Shown piece after piece: positions 8,520 to 18,518 of a stretch of 64,000 bases of DNA. How positions within the stretch are numbered: position 1 is the stretch's first letter; every line of letters starts with the position of its first letter. The notes under the pieces are model-generated. The model had not been told where the DNA came from, made no database searches, and saw only the letters and a program-made list of their open reading frames with translations. This DNA is from Cytophagales bacterium (GTDB lineage Bacteria > Bacteroidota > Bacteroidia > Cytophagales > Spirosomataceae), in contig JAAFJP010000006.1 of assembly GCA_013298125.1 (NCBI GenBank), forward strand, positions 1-64,000, given 5' to 3'. The position numbers and the translations under genes are program-made.

Positions 8520-9248
8520 ATGAGAAAATTACTCTTAGCTGGTTTAATGATGATTACAGTAAGTAGTTGTCAATCACAAAATTTTGGAAGTATCTTAAAA
8601 CAAGCCAATGATGTATTGGGTGGAACAACATCTGGTGGGGCATTGACTTCCGATGAAATTGGTCGTGGATTAAAAGAAGCATTAACTGTTGGTATTAAAA
8701 ATAGCTCATCGCAGGCTTCGGTATTGGATGGTTTCTTGAAAAATCAAGAAATTAAATTACTATTTCCCCCAGAGGCATTGAAAGTAGAACAAAAACTTCG
8801 TGACATCGGTTTGGGCGGAGAGTGTGATAAATTTATCACTGCATTGAATCGTGGAGCTGAAAAAGCGGCTGAAAAGGCAGTGCCAATATTTGTAGATGCA
8901 ATTACTCAAATGTCTATTCAGGATGCTATGGGAATTTTGAAAGGTGATAAAGATGCTGCTACCAATTATTTGAAAAGAACTTCGTCACAGGCACTCACAA
9001 ATGCGTTTGCACCAATCATGCAAGAAGCAATTAGCACAACAGGAGCTACTAAAATGTACGGAGATATTGCTAACACATATAACAAAATACCTTTTCAACA
9101 AAAAGTAAATCCTGATTTGCAACAATACGCAACACAAAAAGCGATTGATGGTTTGTTTTTATTGGTTTCCAAAGAAGAGCAAAAAATCAGAGAAAATCCA
9201 GCGGCAAGGGTTTCTGACTTATTGAAGAAAGTTTTTGGAGCAAAATAA
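8520..9248 (+). CDS. DUF4197 lipoprotein
   Basis: 242 aa. N-terminal signal peptide with a lipobox-like VSSC at residues 14-17 suggests an outer-membrane or periplasmic lipoprotein. The rest matches the DUF4197 pattern: GLKEALTVG, then IGLGGECDKFITALNRGAEKAA, then IQDAMGILKGDKDAATNYLK. Mostly helical. Function of the family is not known. Its stop codon lies inside the left arm of an inverted repeat shared with the converging M61 gene. Confidence 0.83.
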   Translation: MRKLLLAGLMMITVSSCQSQNFGSILKQANDVLGGTTSGGALTSDEIGRGLKEALTVGIKNSSSQASVLDGFLKNQEIKLLFPPEALKVEQKLRDIGLGGECDKFITALNRGAEKAAEKAVPIFVDAITQMSIQDAMGILKGDKDAATNYLKRTSSQALTNAFAPIMQEAISTTGATKMYGDIANTYNKIPFQQKVNPDLQQYATQKAIDGLFLLVSKEEQKIRENPAARVSDLLKKVFGAK

Positions 9249-9329
9249 TACTGTAGCTCGAAGTGGTACTTCGAGAGTGGAGTCAAATGGTTCTTCAACT
9301 CTCGAAGTACCACCTCGAGCTAAAGTATT
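9247..9329. repeat. Intergenic inverted repeat spanning two convergent stop codons
   Basis: 32-bp arms (9247-9278 / 9298-9329) with two mismatches and a 19-base loop; core GTGGTACTTCGAGAGT. The outermost bases form part of the stop codons of both flanking convergent genes, so the element fills the gap exactly. It may act as a terminator, although it lacks a long T run. Confidence 0.88.
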
Positions 9330-11124
9330 ATAAATACAACCACTTCTTATACATCTCCTTCTGTTCCTTGGTTTGATTCTCCAAAGGCTCTAAAACTAAA
9401 CTTTTTGTAGGATTTCTTTTCAGCGTAATATTGTACTTTTTATCTAAACCATCTCTTCTGACTTTTACTTCAATTACGTCTCCGTCTTTTTTTGAAGAAA
9501 TAATTTTTGAAATATCATCGGGTTTTGAGCCGTCAATTTGGAGAATTTCATCACCAACATTCAGTCCGTCATTATAAGCTGGTGAATCACGAACAACGCC
9601 TGTAATTTTTAATCCTCCTCTGAATTCCGCCCCTAAATATGGTTCGGTTTTATCCGCATTTTTATCTTTCAATTGCATTCCAACTGTCTCAAAATAAGTA
9701 TTATACGGAATAGACTCTGTTCCGAAAATGTATTTTTGGAAGAAATCACCCATCGGTTTTCCTGCAACGGTCTCTACCATTTTTTGGAATTCTTCATCTG
9801 TAAATCCACGACCTTGTTTTTTATAATATTCTTGATAAAGCCCTTTCATCACATCATCCAAATTCTTTGAGCCTTTCGATTCTTTTAAAATAATTAGATT
9901 CAAAATTCCTCCTAAAACTCCTCCCTTATCATAATAAGAAACTGTACTATTCCGTGAATTTTCGTTTGGACGATAATATTTTATCCAAGCATCCCAACTT
10001 GACTCTGTGGCAGATTGCACTTTGTTTCCTGGCTGATTTTCGATGGTATTTATTTCATTTCCATAAGCTGACAAATACTCTTCAGGAGTCATCAGATTGG
10101 ACCTTCTTAGGATATATGACTGATAAAAACTCGTGCAACCCTCTGAAAACCAGAGCATATGTGTATAATTTTCGTTTTCATAATCAAATGGTCCAAGTGC
10201 TTTTGGACGAATTCTTTTTACATTCCAAAGGTGAAAATACTCGTGAGCAATCAAACTCATAAAACCTTGATACATTTTTTCGTTTGAATACGACATTCTC
10301 GAAGTTACACAAGTAGTAGAGTTTAAATGCTCTAAACCACCACCACCAAAGGCAATGTTATGAATCAAAAAAGTATAGTCCTTACATGGATGTTCGCCCA
10401 CTACGCTCATGGCGGTTTCACAAACTTTTTTGAAATCGGCGGTTACTTTGGTTTCATCCATTTTTACTTCACCGTACATCGCAATTTTATGAGGAATGCC
10501 TTTCAAGTCAAATGAAAGTACTTTTTGAGTCCCAATTTCGATAGGGGAGTCGATTAAAATATCTAAATTCTCCGCTTCAAAAACATTATTTCCTAATGAT
10601 TTTAGCCCCGTCGAAATCGTATTCCAATTTTTGTAGGGCTTAATAGAAATAGTCGAAGGTACTTGTTTCCATTCATTCACATACATAAACACACAGGCGG
10701 GATTCAAGTAGCCGTGCGAGTCGTCTATGAACGAAGTACGCACCGAAAGCTCATTGGCATAAACTTTATATTTGACCGTTGCCTCATTTGATGCCGCTAA
10801 AAGTCGTACACGCCAAGTATTTTTATTAAATTTGTCAGACTTCAAGTTAGAAGTCCCACTCGTTACTGACACGCCCTCAACATTTTTTGCATATTCACGA
10901 ATCAGGTACGACCCAGGTGTCCAAACTGCCATTTTGAGGTCAATAAAGCCTTGTTGTTTAGTTTTGGCATCAAAATTGGATAACTTCATTACAACATCAA
11001 AATAATGTGTTTGAGGTTGTTCCATCGAAAGAAAATACTCTATTTTTGGTTGATTTGTGGAGTTTTGCCCCCAAGAAAAGTGGCTAAAAATAAGATAGAT
11101 AGCGAAAAATGATATTTTTTTCAT
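9328..11124 (-). CDS. M61 family metallopeptidase with PDZ domain
   Basis: 598 aa. Signal peptide ends near residue 20 (FSWGQ). The M61 (glycyl aminopeptidase-like) zinc site is H294-E295-YF-H298, with third ligand probably E328 in FSEGCTSF. A PDZ domain (about 500-580; GGLKITGVVRDSPAYNDGL) follows. Secreted or periplasmic peptidase with preference in the family for N-terminal Gly/Ala; the physiological substrate here is unknown. No neighbour in the same operon; upstream lies a palindromic repeat and the divergent TPR gene. Confidence 0.9.
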   Translation of the reverse strand: MKKISFFAIYLIFSHFSWGQNSTNQPKIEYFLSMEQPQTHYFDVVMKLSNFDAKTKQQGFIDLKMAVWTPGSYLIREYAKNVEGVSVTSGTSNLKSDKFNKNTWRVRLLAASNEATVKYKVYANELSVRTSFIDDSHGYLNPACVFMYVNEWKQVPSTISIKPYKNWNTISTGLKSLGNNVFEAENLDILIDSPIEIGTQKVLSFDLKGIPHKIAMYGEVKMDETKVTADFKKVCETAMSVVGEHPCKDYTFLIHNIAFGGGGLEHLNSTTCVTSRMSYSNEKMYQGFMSLIAHEYFHLWNVKRIRPKALGPFDYENENYTHMLWFSEGCTSFYQSYILRRSNLMTPEEYLSAYGNEINTIENQPGNKVQSATESSWDAWIKYYRPNENSRNSTVSYYDKGGVLGGILNLIILKESKGSKNLDDVMKGLYQEYYKKQGRGFTDEEFQKMVETVAGKPMGDFFQKYIFGTESIPYNTYFETVGMQLKDKNADKTEPYLGAEFRGGLKITGVVRDSPAYNDGLNVGDEILQIDGSKPDDISKIISSKKDGDVIEVKVRRDGLDKKYNITLKRNPTKSLVLEPLENQTKEQKEMYKKWLYL

Positions 11125-11153
11125 AATTTAATGTTTGTTATGAACGTTTTTAA

Positions 11154-11267
11154 GTTGGTTGTCGGCTTTCGGCAGTTAGCTTTCGGCTTTCATTTGCAAA
11201 TATATAGTTGTTTTTTGAATAAGTTTGCTAAAAGTTGAAAGCCAATAGCCGAATGCCGATAGCTAAC
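11154..11267. repeat. Intergenic inverted repeat, GGCTTTCGGC family
   Basis: Imperfect arms 11154-11192 and 11235-11267, with repeated GGCTTTCGGC words. A related element lies at 22266-22372. It is placed between the divergent M61 and TPR genes, together with their promoter space. Confidence 0.75.
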
Positions 11268-11359
11268 AAAATCCCTTACTTGTTTAACAAATTTTTTCTT
11301 TTTTGAACATCCCGCCAAATCCTTGTTTTCAAAGAAAAATACCCAAAATCCTAATTCTA

Positions 11360-14300
11360 ATGAACAAAATCACGTCGTTAGTTTCCATTTTCTTCTTTCT
11401 CACGACCTTTGCCCTCAAAACTTCGCTTTTGGCTCAAAGTACCCTTAATTACACTGACGCTTCTATTCATTTCAGAAACGGACAGGAACATTATGAGTCC
11501 AAAAACTACGAAGCCGCTCGTGCCGAATTCAATATGTTTATTGATTACGACAAAAGTCTTCTCGAAAAAGAGGACGGCAACAAAGTCTGGGCAGAATATT
11601 ATGTCGTTATGTGTAGCCTTTATTTGGGCTATTCTGAGACAGAATTATTGGCAAATCGTTTTGTCAGAAATTATCCAGAACATCCAGTTGCGGGTAATTT
11701 GTATAAAGAAATCGGTAATTATTTCTTTGAACAAGGTGACTACGCAAGGGCGGTTGATTATCTCAAAAAAAGCCCTAAATCGGATGAGGAGGCACAATAT
11801 CGCTTGGCAATTTCTCATTTTTCTCTTCAAGATTATTCAGAAGCTCTCGAAATTTTTAATGAAATTAAAGACGGCAATAGTAATTATTCTGTCTCATCTT
11901 CCTATTATGCAGGGGTGATAAATTTCCGTGCAGGACGCTACAATGAGGCAATTCCCGATTTCAAAAAAGCGGAACAATCACCTGATTATCGTTCTGAAAT
12001 TCCAGGGTGGCTGGCTCACAGTTATTACCGTCAAGGAAAGTTTGCTGAAATGCTTTCTTATACAGAACCACTTTTACGAGAGAAAAACTCAGGTCGTAAA
12101 TTAGAAGATGTGGCTCTTTTGACGGGTGAAGTTTATTTTCAACAAGCCAATTACGCCAAAGCGTCAAACTATTATACGATTTACAAAAACTATAAATCAC
12201 AAGGAATGTTGCCTGCCGTGGCATATCGTTACGGTTATAGTTTGTACAAAACAGACCAATTCGCCCCTGCAACTGAACAACTCAAAAATGTTGCTGCCGT
12301 TCGTGATACCCTCGGGCAGTATGCTTCCTTTATTTTGGGAGTTTGTTATCTGAAAGCTAACAATCCAAATTATGCTTTGGGAGCGTTTGATCAAGCACGT
12401 AAAAGTAATTATAACAAATCTGTAACCGAAGATGCTGACTTTAACCACGCTAAAGTTTTATTGGATTTGAATAGAGGAAATGAGTCAATTAAGGCATTTG
12501 AGGAGTTTTTGAAAAAATATTCAGATTCAAAATACGAAGATGAAGCCAACGAATTGGTTTCAGAAGCTTATTTAGCGTCCAATAATTATCAAGCGGCTTT
12601 GGCATACATTGAAGGCTTACCCAGACGTTCAACACGAACTAACACCGCCTATCAACGCATTGCTTACAATCAAGGCGTAAAGATGTATAATGATGAAAGG
12701 TACATTGATGCGATACCTTATTTTGATAAATCTTTGACTACGCCCGTAAATGCTGAGACAAAATATGCGGCAAATTTTTGGAAAGCCGAAGCCTTATCTG
12801 CCGATAAAAAATATGCAGAGGCGATTCCAATGTATCAAGCAATAATAGCCTCAGTTGATAACACAACGCCAAATGTGTATGATTTACAATCGAAAAGTAG
12901 ATACTCTTTGGCGTATTCATATTACAACACGAAGGATTACGAGAAGGCGAATAAATTATTTAGAGAATATGCAGACAGAATGAAAACTTCGGGCGATTCT
13001 CAGTCGTATCAAGATGCTGTGATTCGTTTGGGAGATACTTATTTTGCCGCAAAACAATATGACCCAGCCATCAGATATTATGACCAAGCCATTGCCAGTA
13101 AGGGTGCAGACAGAGATTATGCCACTTATCAGAAGGGTTTAGTCTTAGTTTTGAAAGGCAACGAGGCAGGGGCAAGAAGTGCTTTCCAAAAGGTTCAAAC
13201 AGATTTTCCATCTTCTTTGTACGTCGATAATGCTTTGTACCAAGAAGCTAATTTAGATTTTACCGCTGGAAGATATATTCCTGCTATCACGGGTTTCACG
13301 AAATTATTGAACGACAAACCACAAAGTAGCTTAGTTGCTCCAACTTTATTGAAACGGGCAGGGGCATTTCAGAATACAGGAAACCACGAAGGAGCAATTG
13401 CGGATTATAAAAATATCTTAAAAAATTATCCAACTTCACCGCAAAGTAAAGATGCCTTGGCGGGTATTCAAGAGGAATTGAACGAAGTGGGTCGTCCAGA
13501 AGAATTCGGACAGATTTTGAATGATTATCAAGTTACCAATCCTCAAAGCAACGTAACTGGATTGGAATACGAAGCCGCAAAGAGTTTATTTTATGGTGAA
13601 AAATATGATAAAGCCGTCGTTGCATTAAGCGATTATGTTCGTAAAAATCCGATGAGTTTTGAGTCTTACGAAGCAAAATATTTGATTGCTGAGTCTTATA
13701 TGAAAATGGGCGATAAATTACAGGCTTTAACGTACTATTATATCGTTATTAATGATAGAAAACATAAGTCTGTTAATAAAGCTATGTTAAAGGCGGGTGA
13801 GATAGAATTTGCGGCTGGAAATTATCGTTCTGCTATTACCAATTATAGAAATTTATTAGCAAGTGCCGCAGACAAAAAAGACCAGCAAACAGCCTTAATT
13901 GGTTTAATGGAGTCATATTACACTACTCCAAAATCAGATTCTACCTTGTATTTTGCCAGAGAAGTTGCCAATTCTAATGATGTAGTGATGGGAGCAAAAA
14001 GTAAGGCGAATTTGTACATGGGTAAGATTTATATGAGCAAAAACGAATATCCAAAAGCCGTTGAAGCCTTTAATCAAACCATAACAATTGCTAAGGATGA
14101 TAATGGTGCTGAGGCTCAGTATTTGATTGCTCAGATTTTGTACAATCAGAAAAAATACAAAGAATCATCTGAAATGATTATTCAAAAGTTCAGAAATGAA
14201 TTCTCTAACTCTGATGATAAAATTAGGGGAAGAGCTTACTTATTATTATCAGATGATTTTGTTGGTCTCGAAAATCTTTTTCAAGCAAGAGCAACGTTGA

Positions 14301-14380
14301 ATTCTTTAATTGAAAATTTATCGGATAAAGACATCGTTGCTGAGGCAAAAGTTAAGTTGAAAGCTATTGAGAAAAAATAG
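11360..14380 (+). CDS. Large secreted TPR protein
   Basis: About 1006 aa from the ATG at 11360 (an in-frame TTG lies upstream at 11303, but only the ATG gives a normal signal peptide, MNKITSLVSIFFFLTT...LLAQ). The whole mature protein is tandem tetratricopeptide repeats, for example FEQGDYARAVDYLKKS, YNEAIPDFKKA and YDPAIRYYDQAI. Such large periplasmic TPR proteins are protein-interaction scaffolds of the envelope in Bacteroidota. It is followed on the same strand by an outer-membrane barrel protein and an HU-SPOR protein, which suggests a cell-envelope block. No catalytic domain seen. Confidence 0.85.
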   Translation: MNKITSLVSIFFFLTTFALKTSLLAQSTLNYTDASIHFRNGQEHYESKNYEAARAEFNMFIDYDKSLLEKEDGNKVWAEYYVVMCSLYLGYSETELLANRFVRNYPEHPVAGNLYKEIGNYFFEQGDYARAVDYLKKSPKSDEEAQYRLAISHFSLQDYSEALEIFNEIKDGNSNYSVSSSYYAGVINFRAGRYNEAIPDFKKAEQSPDYRSEIPGWLAHSYYRQGKFAEMLSYTEPLLREKNSGRKLEDVALLTGEVYFQQANYAKASNYYTIYKNYKSQGMLPAVAYRYGYSLYKTDQFAPATEQLKNVAAVRDTLGQYASFILGVCYLKANNPNYALGAFDQARKSNYNKSVTEDADFNHAKVLLDLNRGNESIKAFEEFLKKYSDSKYEDEANELVSEAYLASNNYQAALAYIEGLPRRSTRTNTAYQRIAYNQGVKMYNDERYIDAIPYFDKSLTTPVNAETKYAANFWKAEALSADKKYAEAIPMYQAIIASVDNTTPNVYDLQSKSRYSLAYSYYNTKDYEKANKLFREYADRMKTSGDSQSYQDAVIRLGDTYFAAKQYDPAIRYYDQAIASKGADRDYATYQKGLVLVLKGNEAGARSAFQKVQTDFPSSLYVDNALYQEANLDFTAGRYIPAITGFTKLLNDKPQSSLVAPTLLKRAGAFQNTGNHEGAIADYKNILKNYPTSPQSKDALAGIQEELNEVGRPEEFGQILNDYQVTNPQSNVTGLEYEAAKSLFYGEKYDKAVVALSDYVRKNPMSFESYEAKYLIAESYMKMGDKLQALTYYYIVINDRKHKSVNKAMLKAGEIEFAAGNYRSAITNYRNLLASAADKKDQQTALIGLMESYYTTPKSDSTLYFAREVANSNDVVMGAKSKANLYMGKIYMSKNEYPKAVEAFNQTITIAKDDNGAEAQYLIAQILYNQKKYKESSEMIIQKFRNEFSNSDDKIRGRAYLLLSDDFVGLENLFQARATLNSLIENLSDKDIVAEAKVKLKAIEKK

Positions 14381-14432
14381 ATTAATCCTTATTTAAAATT
14401 AGGAATTCTTTATTATTTGAGAACGCTATAAT

Positions 14433-14488
14433 TTTTTTCAATATCCATAGCGAGGGGTTTAAACCCCTCGCTATGGATATTGAAAAAA
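14433..14488. repeat. 56-base perfect palindrome (ATCCATAGCGAGGGG family, copy 1)
   Basis: 28-bp arms with no loop. The central 36 bases (14443-14478) are identical to those at 43006-43041. A weaker outer inverted repeat (TATTTGAG / CTCAAATA) surrounds it. Confidence 0.92.
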
Positions 14489-14527
14489 TCCCCTCAAATA
14501 ATTATAAGTTCCGCAAAAATTAAAAAT

Positions 14528-16204
14528 ATGAAAACTCAATCACATAAAATATTCTTACTTTTAATCCTCGGATTATTTTTATTTTCCATTAAATCCTTTG
14601 CTCAAAAAAAAGGTGGAGAAATAGAAACTTCTGATATTGAAATCACCAAAGATACAAAGGTCGTATTACCACAAGCCAATCGGATTTTTGAGAAAATCCC
14701 TACAAAAGATGATGAAGCTCGCAAAGCCATTCGATATGAATTTGTGGAAAGAAAACTGCCTGTGCAAACGCCTGCGTTTAGTCCAGAAGTGAGTATGCCA
14801 CAAGATGGAAATTCCAAAACCGATTCCAAAGCTGCCAAACATAGCAATATCGTGCGTGCAGGCATTGGTAATTACGGACACACCTTCTTCGAGGCACACG
14901 CAGGGATTCCAAGAGGTGAGGATAATTACCACGGGATTTATGTGAAACACAATAATTTTAGATTAGGACCAGTCGGAGCAAATTATTCAAGTCAATCACA
15001 AAATTTGGTCAAAATACACAGTCGTACCTCTTTCGATGCAGTCAAATTGGAAGGTGCTTTGGGGTGGGAGAGAAGAGGTTTTGATTTTTATGGATATGTT
15101 CCTAAAAACTACGATTTTCCAGAATCTCAAATTTTTAATTCTTGGAATAAATTTAATTTCACGGGAAATATTAGTAATTCAAATCGTGATTCAAAAATTG
15201 ATTATCAGTTCAAAACTAATCTCAGCTATTTATTTAGTCATTTAAAAGCCAACGAAATTGTGCTAAATGGCTCAATGAAAGCGGTTTATCCCTTGACTGA
15301 CGAACTTTCAGCTATCTTGGATGGTTCGGTGGTTTTGGCTCAACGTCAAGACTCGATTACGCTTTACAGAAATTTGTACAAAATAAAACCGACCTTTCAG
15401 TACAAAAATGACAAGTTCACCATAACGGCGGGTTTGAATGTAATTAATGACCGTGAAAAGAATTCGTTTAATGAAAGTTATCTATATCCAATCGTAAAAT
15501 TAGATGCACAGGTCATTCAAGGCGTGAAGGTGTTTTTGGGTTACGAAGGAGATGCTTACGCCAATAATTTAACGTCCTATTTATTGGAAAATCAATGGTT
15601 AAATCGTTTTATCGAACTCCGAAATACACGTAAGACTAACGATTTTTATGCAGGGGCAAAGGCTTCATTACAAAATGGAATTGACCTCGAAGCAAAAATT
15701 AGTTACGCCAATTATAAGGACTTTTACGTTTTTAATAATTCAAGAGTTGATTCTTCTCGTTTTGAAGTTTTATATTCTGATGATTCAACAACTGTAAAAG
15801 TAACTAATTTTCAAGCCCAAGTCAGTTATCAAATCCCAGAGATGTTTAGGTCTAATTTGAAATTTGATGTAAATGTTTTCGGAGGATTAGGTAATTTGAA
15901 AACTGCATGGCATCGCCCAACTTTTTCAGCTACTTGGAACAATACATTTACGGTTAAACAAAAATTATTGGTAAGTTCCGACCTCTATTTCATGACAGGA
16001 ATTCAAGGAAAAAATTTCCAGACCAATAAAGAGGTCAAATTAGATGCAATCGTAGATTTGAATTTTAAATTTACCTATCTAATATCCGACCATTTTGACG
16101 TTTTTGTGTCTGCAAATAACGTTTTGGGCAAAAATTACCAACGTTACCTTTATTACCCGACACAAGGTGTGAATTTTCTTGGTGGTTTGTCATATTCTTT
16201 TTAA
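14528..16204 (+). CDS. TonB-dependent-receptor-like outer-membrane barrel protein
   Basis: About 558 aa from ATG 14528 (signal peptide IFLLLILGLFLFSIKSFAQ). An upstream in-frame start at 14480 would put 16 repeat-side residues in front of the signal peptide and is unlikely. The mature protein is a series of amphipathic beta strands with alternating Tyr/Phe/Asn, ending in GLSYSF with a C-terminal Phe, typical of outer-membrane barrels. Near the end, FVSANNVLGKNYQRYLYYP matches the last strands of TonB-dependent receptors. There is no plug domain or carboxypeptidase-like N-terminal domain, so it is probably not an active transporter. It may work with the TPR protein upstream. Confidence 0.78.
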   Translation: MKTQSHKIFLLLILGLFLFSIKSFAQKKGGEIETSDIEITKDTKVVLPQANRIFEKIPTKDDEARKAIRYEFVERKLPVQTPAFSPEVSMPQDGNSKTDSKAAKHSNIVRAGIGNYGHTFFEAHAGIPRGEDNYHGIYVKHNNFRLGPVGANYSSQSQNLVKIHSRTSFDAVKLEGALGWERRGFDFYGYVPKNYDFPESQIFNSWNKFNFTGNISNSNRDSKIDYQFKTNLSYLFSHLKANEIVLNGSMKAVYPLTDELSAILDGSVVLAQRQDSITLYRNLYKIKPTFQYKNDKFTITAGLNVINDREKNSFNESYLYPIVKLDAQVIQGVKVFLGYEGDAYANNLTSYLLENQWLNRFIELRNTRKTNDFYAGAKASLQNGIDLEAKISYANYKDFYVFNNSRVDSSRFEVLYSDDSTTVKVTNFQAQVSYQIPEMFRSNLKFDVNVFGGLGNLKTAWHRPTFSATWNNTFTVKQKLLVSSDLYFMTGIQGKNFQTNKEVKLDAIVDLNFKFTYLISDHFDVFVSANNVLGKNYQRYLYYPTQGVNFLGGLSYSF

Positions 16205-16243
16205 ATTCGTAGAAGTAAGGACTATTTATTAAAATTTAAAGAT

Positions 16244-17302
16244 ATGAATACTGTACAAAATCACATCAAAGAGTTGCTTTTTGAGCAAGATTGTGTTGTA
16301 ATTCCGGAATTTGGGGGATTTGTTACCAATTTTGATTGTGCTAAAATCAATGAGACAAATCTTTTTATTGCCCCACCCCAAAAGTGGTTAGCCTTCAATG
16401 CTCTTTTGAAAAATGATGATGGTTTATTGTCAAATTATATTGCTCAGGAAGAAAATATTTCTCGTGAACAAGCCAATTTGCAAATTAAATCTTTTGTAGA
16501 AGCTACAAAAAGATACATTCAATTTGACAATTCATATTTTATTGAAGGACTTGGAACTTTTAGTCAAAACGAAGAAAATAAAATTCAGTTTCAACCAAAA
16601 ACTTCTATTAATTTTTTTAGTGAAAGTTTTGGATTGGAGAATTTGTATTTGAAGAAAACAGCAACTCCTCAAAACGAATTGCAAGTTGTTCAAAAACCAG
16701 TTGTTGTTTCAAATAATACGATTCAGCAAGTTTTTGCTTCCGAAGACCGTGAGCCAAGTGCTGAAATATTTGAAGAAGAAGAAACAAATTTTGGGTATCG
16801 TAGAAATAGATTTAGCAAAGTTTTGCCAGTAGTTTATGGACTTTTTGGGGCAGCTTTTTTGATGTCGGCGATTTATTTTTACGACAATCAGAAAGTGAGT
16901 TTAAGCTCAATGAATCCTTTTAAATCTTCTGTCTCAGTACAACCACCAGCACCTATAAAAGTTGCTCCTGTTGTAGCTAAAATAGAGGAGAAAGTAGAAG
17001 CATTGCCAGTTACGAAACCATTTGAGAATGAACCTGTAACAACCAAAGAAACAATAACAGAAGTAAAAAAGCGTTTTTTCATTATTACAGGTAGTTTTGG
17101 AAGCGAGCAAAATGCGAAGAAATTATTAAGAACATTAAAAAATAAAGGCTTTGATGAAGCCCAATTGATATATCCTAAAAATAACGAAAAGTTAATTAAA
17201 GTAGCCGCTGGTGGTTTTCAAGATGAATTTGAAGCTGATAAAAAAGCTCCACAAGTTTCCGAAGCCATCAATCAAGCAACTTGGATTTATGAACAAAAAT
17301 AA
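16244..17302 (+). CDS. HU-CCDC81-like / SPOR domain membrane protein
   Basis: 352 aa. Residues 1-140 match the bacterial HU-CCDC81 module (LLFEQDCVVIPEFGGFV), a DNA-binding-fold relative seen in Bacteroidota. Then an acidic stretch, a transmembrane helix at about 193-214 (VLPVVYGLFGAAFLMSAIYF), a Pro/Val/Lys-rich periplasmic linker, and a C-terminal SPOR domain (about 270-350; FFIITGSFGSEQNAKKLL). SPOR domains bind denuded peptidoglycan at division sites, so the protein spans the inner membrane with a cytoplasmic HU-like head. A role linking nucleoid or cytoplasmic partners to the septum is inference. Confidence 0.86.
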   Translation: MNTVQNHIKELLFEQDCVVIPEFGGFVTNFDCAKINETNLFIAPPQKWLAFNALLKNDDGLLSNYIAQEENISREQANLQIKSFVEATKRYIQFDNSYFIEGLGTFSQNEENKIQFQPKTSINFFSESFGLENLYLKKTATPQNELQVVQKPVVVSNNTIQQVFASEDREPSAEIFEEEETNFGYRRNRFSKVLPVVYGLFGAAFLMSAIYFYDNQKVSLSSMNPFKSSVSVQPPAPIKVAPVVAKIEEKVEALPVTKPFENEPVTTKETITEVKKRFFIITGSFGSEQNAKKLLRTLKNKGFDEAQLIYPKNNEKLIKVAAGGFQDEFEADKKAPQVSEAINQATWIYEQK

Positions 17303-17332
17303 ATGCAAGACTTTAATATAAATCTTTCAAAC

Positions 17333-17379
17333 AAGGTAATTATCAAAACGATTTCATCGTGCCGATAATTACCTTTTTT
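17333..17379 (+). terminator. Rho-independent terminator
   Basis: 12-bp stem (17333-17344 / 17364-17375, AAGGTAATTATC) followed by a T run, after the HU-SPOR gene. Confidence 0.8.
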
Positions 17380-17384
17380 GTTGT

Positions 17385-17478
17385 AGTCATAAGTGGTAAG
17401 TTATAAGTCGTAAGATTGACAATTATAATTTTTTGAAATAACACATACTTACGACCTAAGACTTAAAGACTTACGACT
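17385..17478. repeat. Intergenic imperfect inverted repeat
   Basis: Arms 17385-17414 and 17448-17478 built from variants of TAAGTCGTAAG; AT-rich loop. It lies directly upstream of the first TonB-like gene. Confidence 0.7.
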
Positions 17479-17505
17479 TTTTATCCGAACTTTAACAAAT
17501 AATCT

Positions 17506-18510
17506 ATGACAACTTACGATTTAGAACAGGAAGAAAGTAAAAACCGCCAAATAGCGTTTGTTACTACTTTTATTTTTAATGCCATTATGCTTTTTTTATT
17601 TTGGTACATCACCATTTGGACGGCTGCCGAAAATAAAAAAGAGGAAAAAGCGGGAGGAGGCGGTTTTGTGGTAAACTTTGGAACTGATAAAAAAGGCAGT
17701 GGGAATGTTTTTACTAAAAATAATGCAAGTCCTCTCAAAAATGAAGTTGATTCAAAACCTACCGAAGTCGTGGAGGTGAAAAAAGAGGTTAAAAAACCTG
17801 TGGTTGTGCCAGAGGTTGTAAAATCAAAGCCTGTCAAGCCTAAACCAGTCAAAGAGACCCCCGTAATTACGAGTAAAGTAAAAAGTCCAGTAGTGGTGAA
17901 GGAAACTCCACCTGCAAAAGTTACACCAAAACCAACGCCAAAACCCGTTGAAACGCCCCCAGTGGTAACTCCAAAACCAGCACCAAAACCTGAACCAAAA
18001 GTAGATGAGAGTGCGTTGTTTCCTGTGAAAAAAGGGAAATCAAATTCAAACGGAACAACAGGAACAAATCCAAATGCTGGCGGAGGTGCTGATGGTACGG
18101 GCGGAGGAAGAGGAAATCAAGGGCAACCTGATGGAAATGTTGTAAAAGGTGGCACTTATGAAAAAAGACCACCTGGTAATGGTGATGGAAATGGACCAGG
18201 CTCAGGTGGAGGACCTGGTGGTGATGGTGGAGGAGGAAATAAACCTTCACTGAGTCTCACAGGTTGGACATGGACAAGCAAACCAAATGTAAATGATGAT
18301 TCAGATGAAACAGGAATCATTAAATTCAGAATAAAAGTAGATTCAGATGGGGATGTGGTTGATGTAACTCAAATTGAAAGTACAGTTAGCCCAGCCGTTG
18401 CTCAACAATATAAAAGAGCGGTTCAGAGAACTAAATTTAGACCGACTTCTGATGGAGATAAGCCCGATATTTCGACTGGTACGGTTACTTTTAAATTGAA
18501 TGCGAGATAA
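17506..18510 (+). CDS. TonB-like energy transducer, copy 1
   Basis: 334 aa. One N-terminal transmembrane helix (about 16-37, FVTTFIFNAIMLFLFWYI), a Pro/Lys/Val-rich extended linker (about 75-165) of the type that spans the periplasm, a Gly/Asn/Pro-rich low-complexity region (about 180-245), and a C-terminal globular TonB-type domain of about 85 residues. TonB couples proton-motive force through ExbBD to outer-membrane receptors. The last 76 residues are identical to those of the next gene. The linker lengths differ strongly. No exbB/exbD is in the window. Confidence 0.85.
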   Translation: MTTYDLEQEESKNRQIAFVTTFIFNAIMLFLFWYITIWTAAENKKEEKAGGGGFVVNFGTDKKGSGNVFTKNNASPLKNEVDSKPTEVVEVKKEVKKPVVVPEVVKSKPVKPKPVKETPVITSKVKSPVVVKETPPAKVTPKPTPKPVETPPVVTPKPAPKPEPKVDESALFPVKKGKSNSNGTTGTNPNAGGGADGTGGGRGNQGQPDGNVVKGGTYEKRPPGNGDGNGPGSGGGPGGDGGGGNKPSLSLTGWTWTSKPNVNDDSDETGIIKFRIKVDSDGDVVDVTQIESTVSPAVAQQYKRAVQRTKFRPTSDGDKPDISTGTVTFKLNAR

Positions 18511-18518
18511 ATTTTCTG

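Noticed and set aside
9953-10262. Forward open frame inside the M61 gene
   Set aside because: Antisense to well-conserved metallopeptidase coding sequence with no own features.
11409-11918. Second-frame open frame inside the TPR gene
   Set aside because: A shadow of the repetitive TPR sequence; the real frame has signal peptide and repeats.
17921-18250. His/Leu-rich leftward open frame in tonB copy 1
   Set aside because: Mirror of the Gly/Pro-rich low-complexity linker on the other strand.
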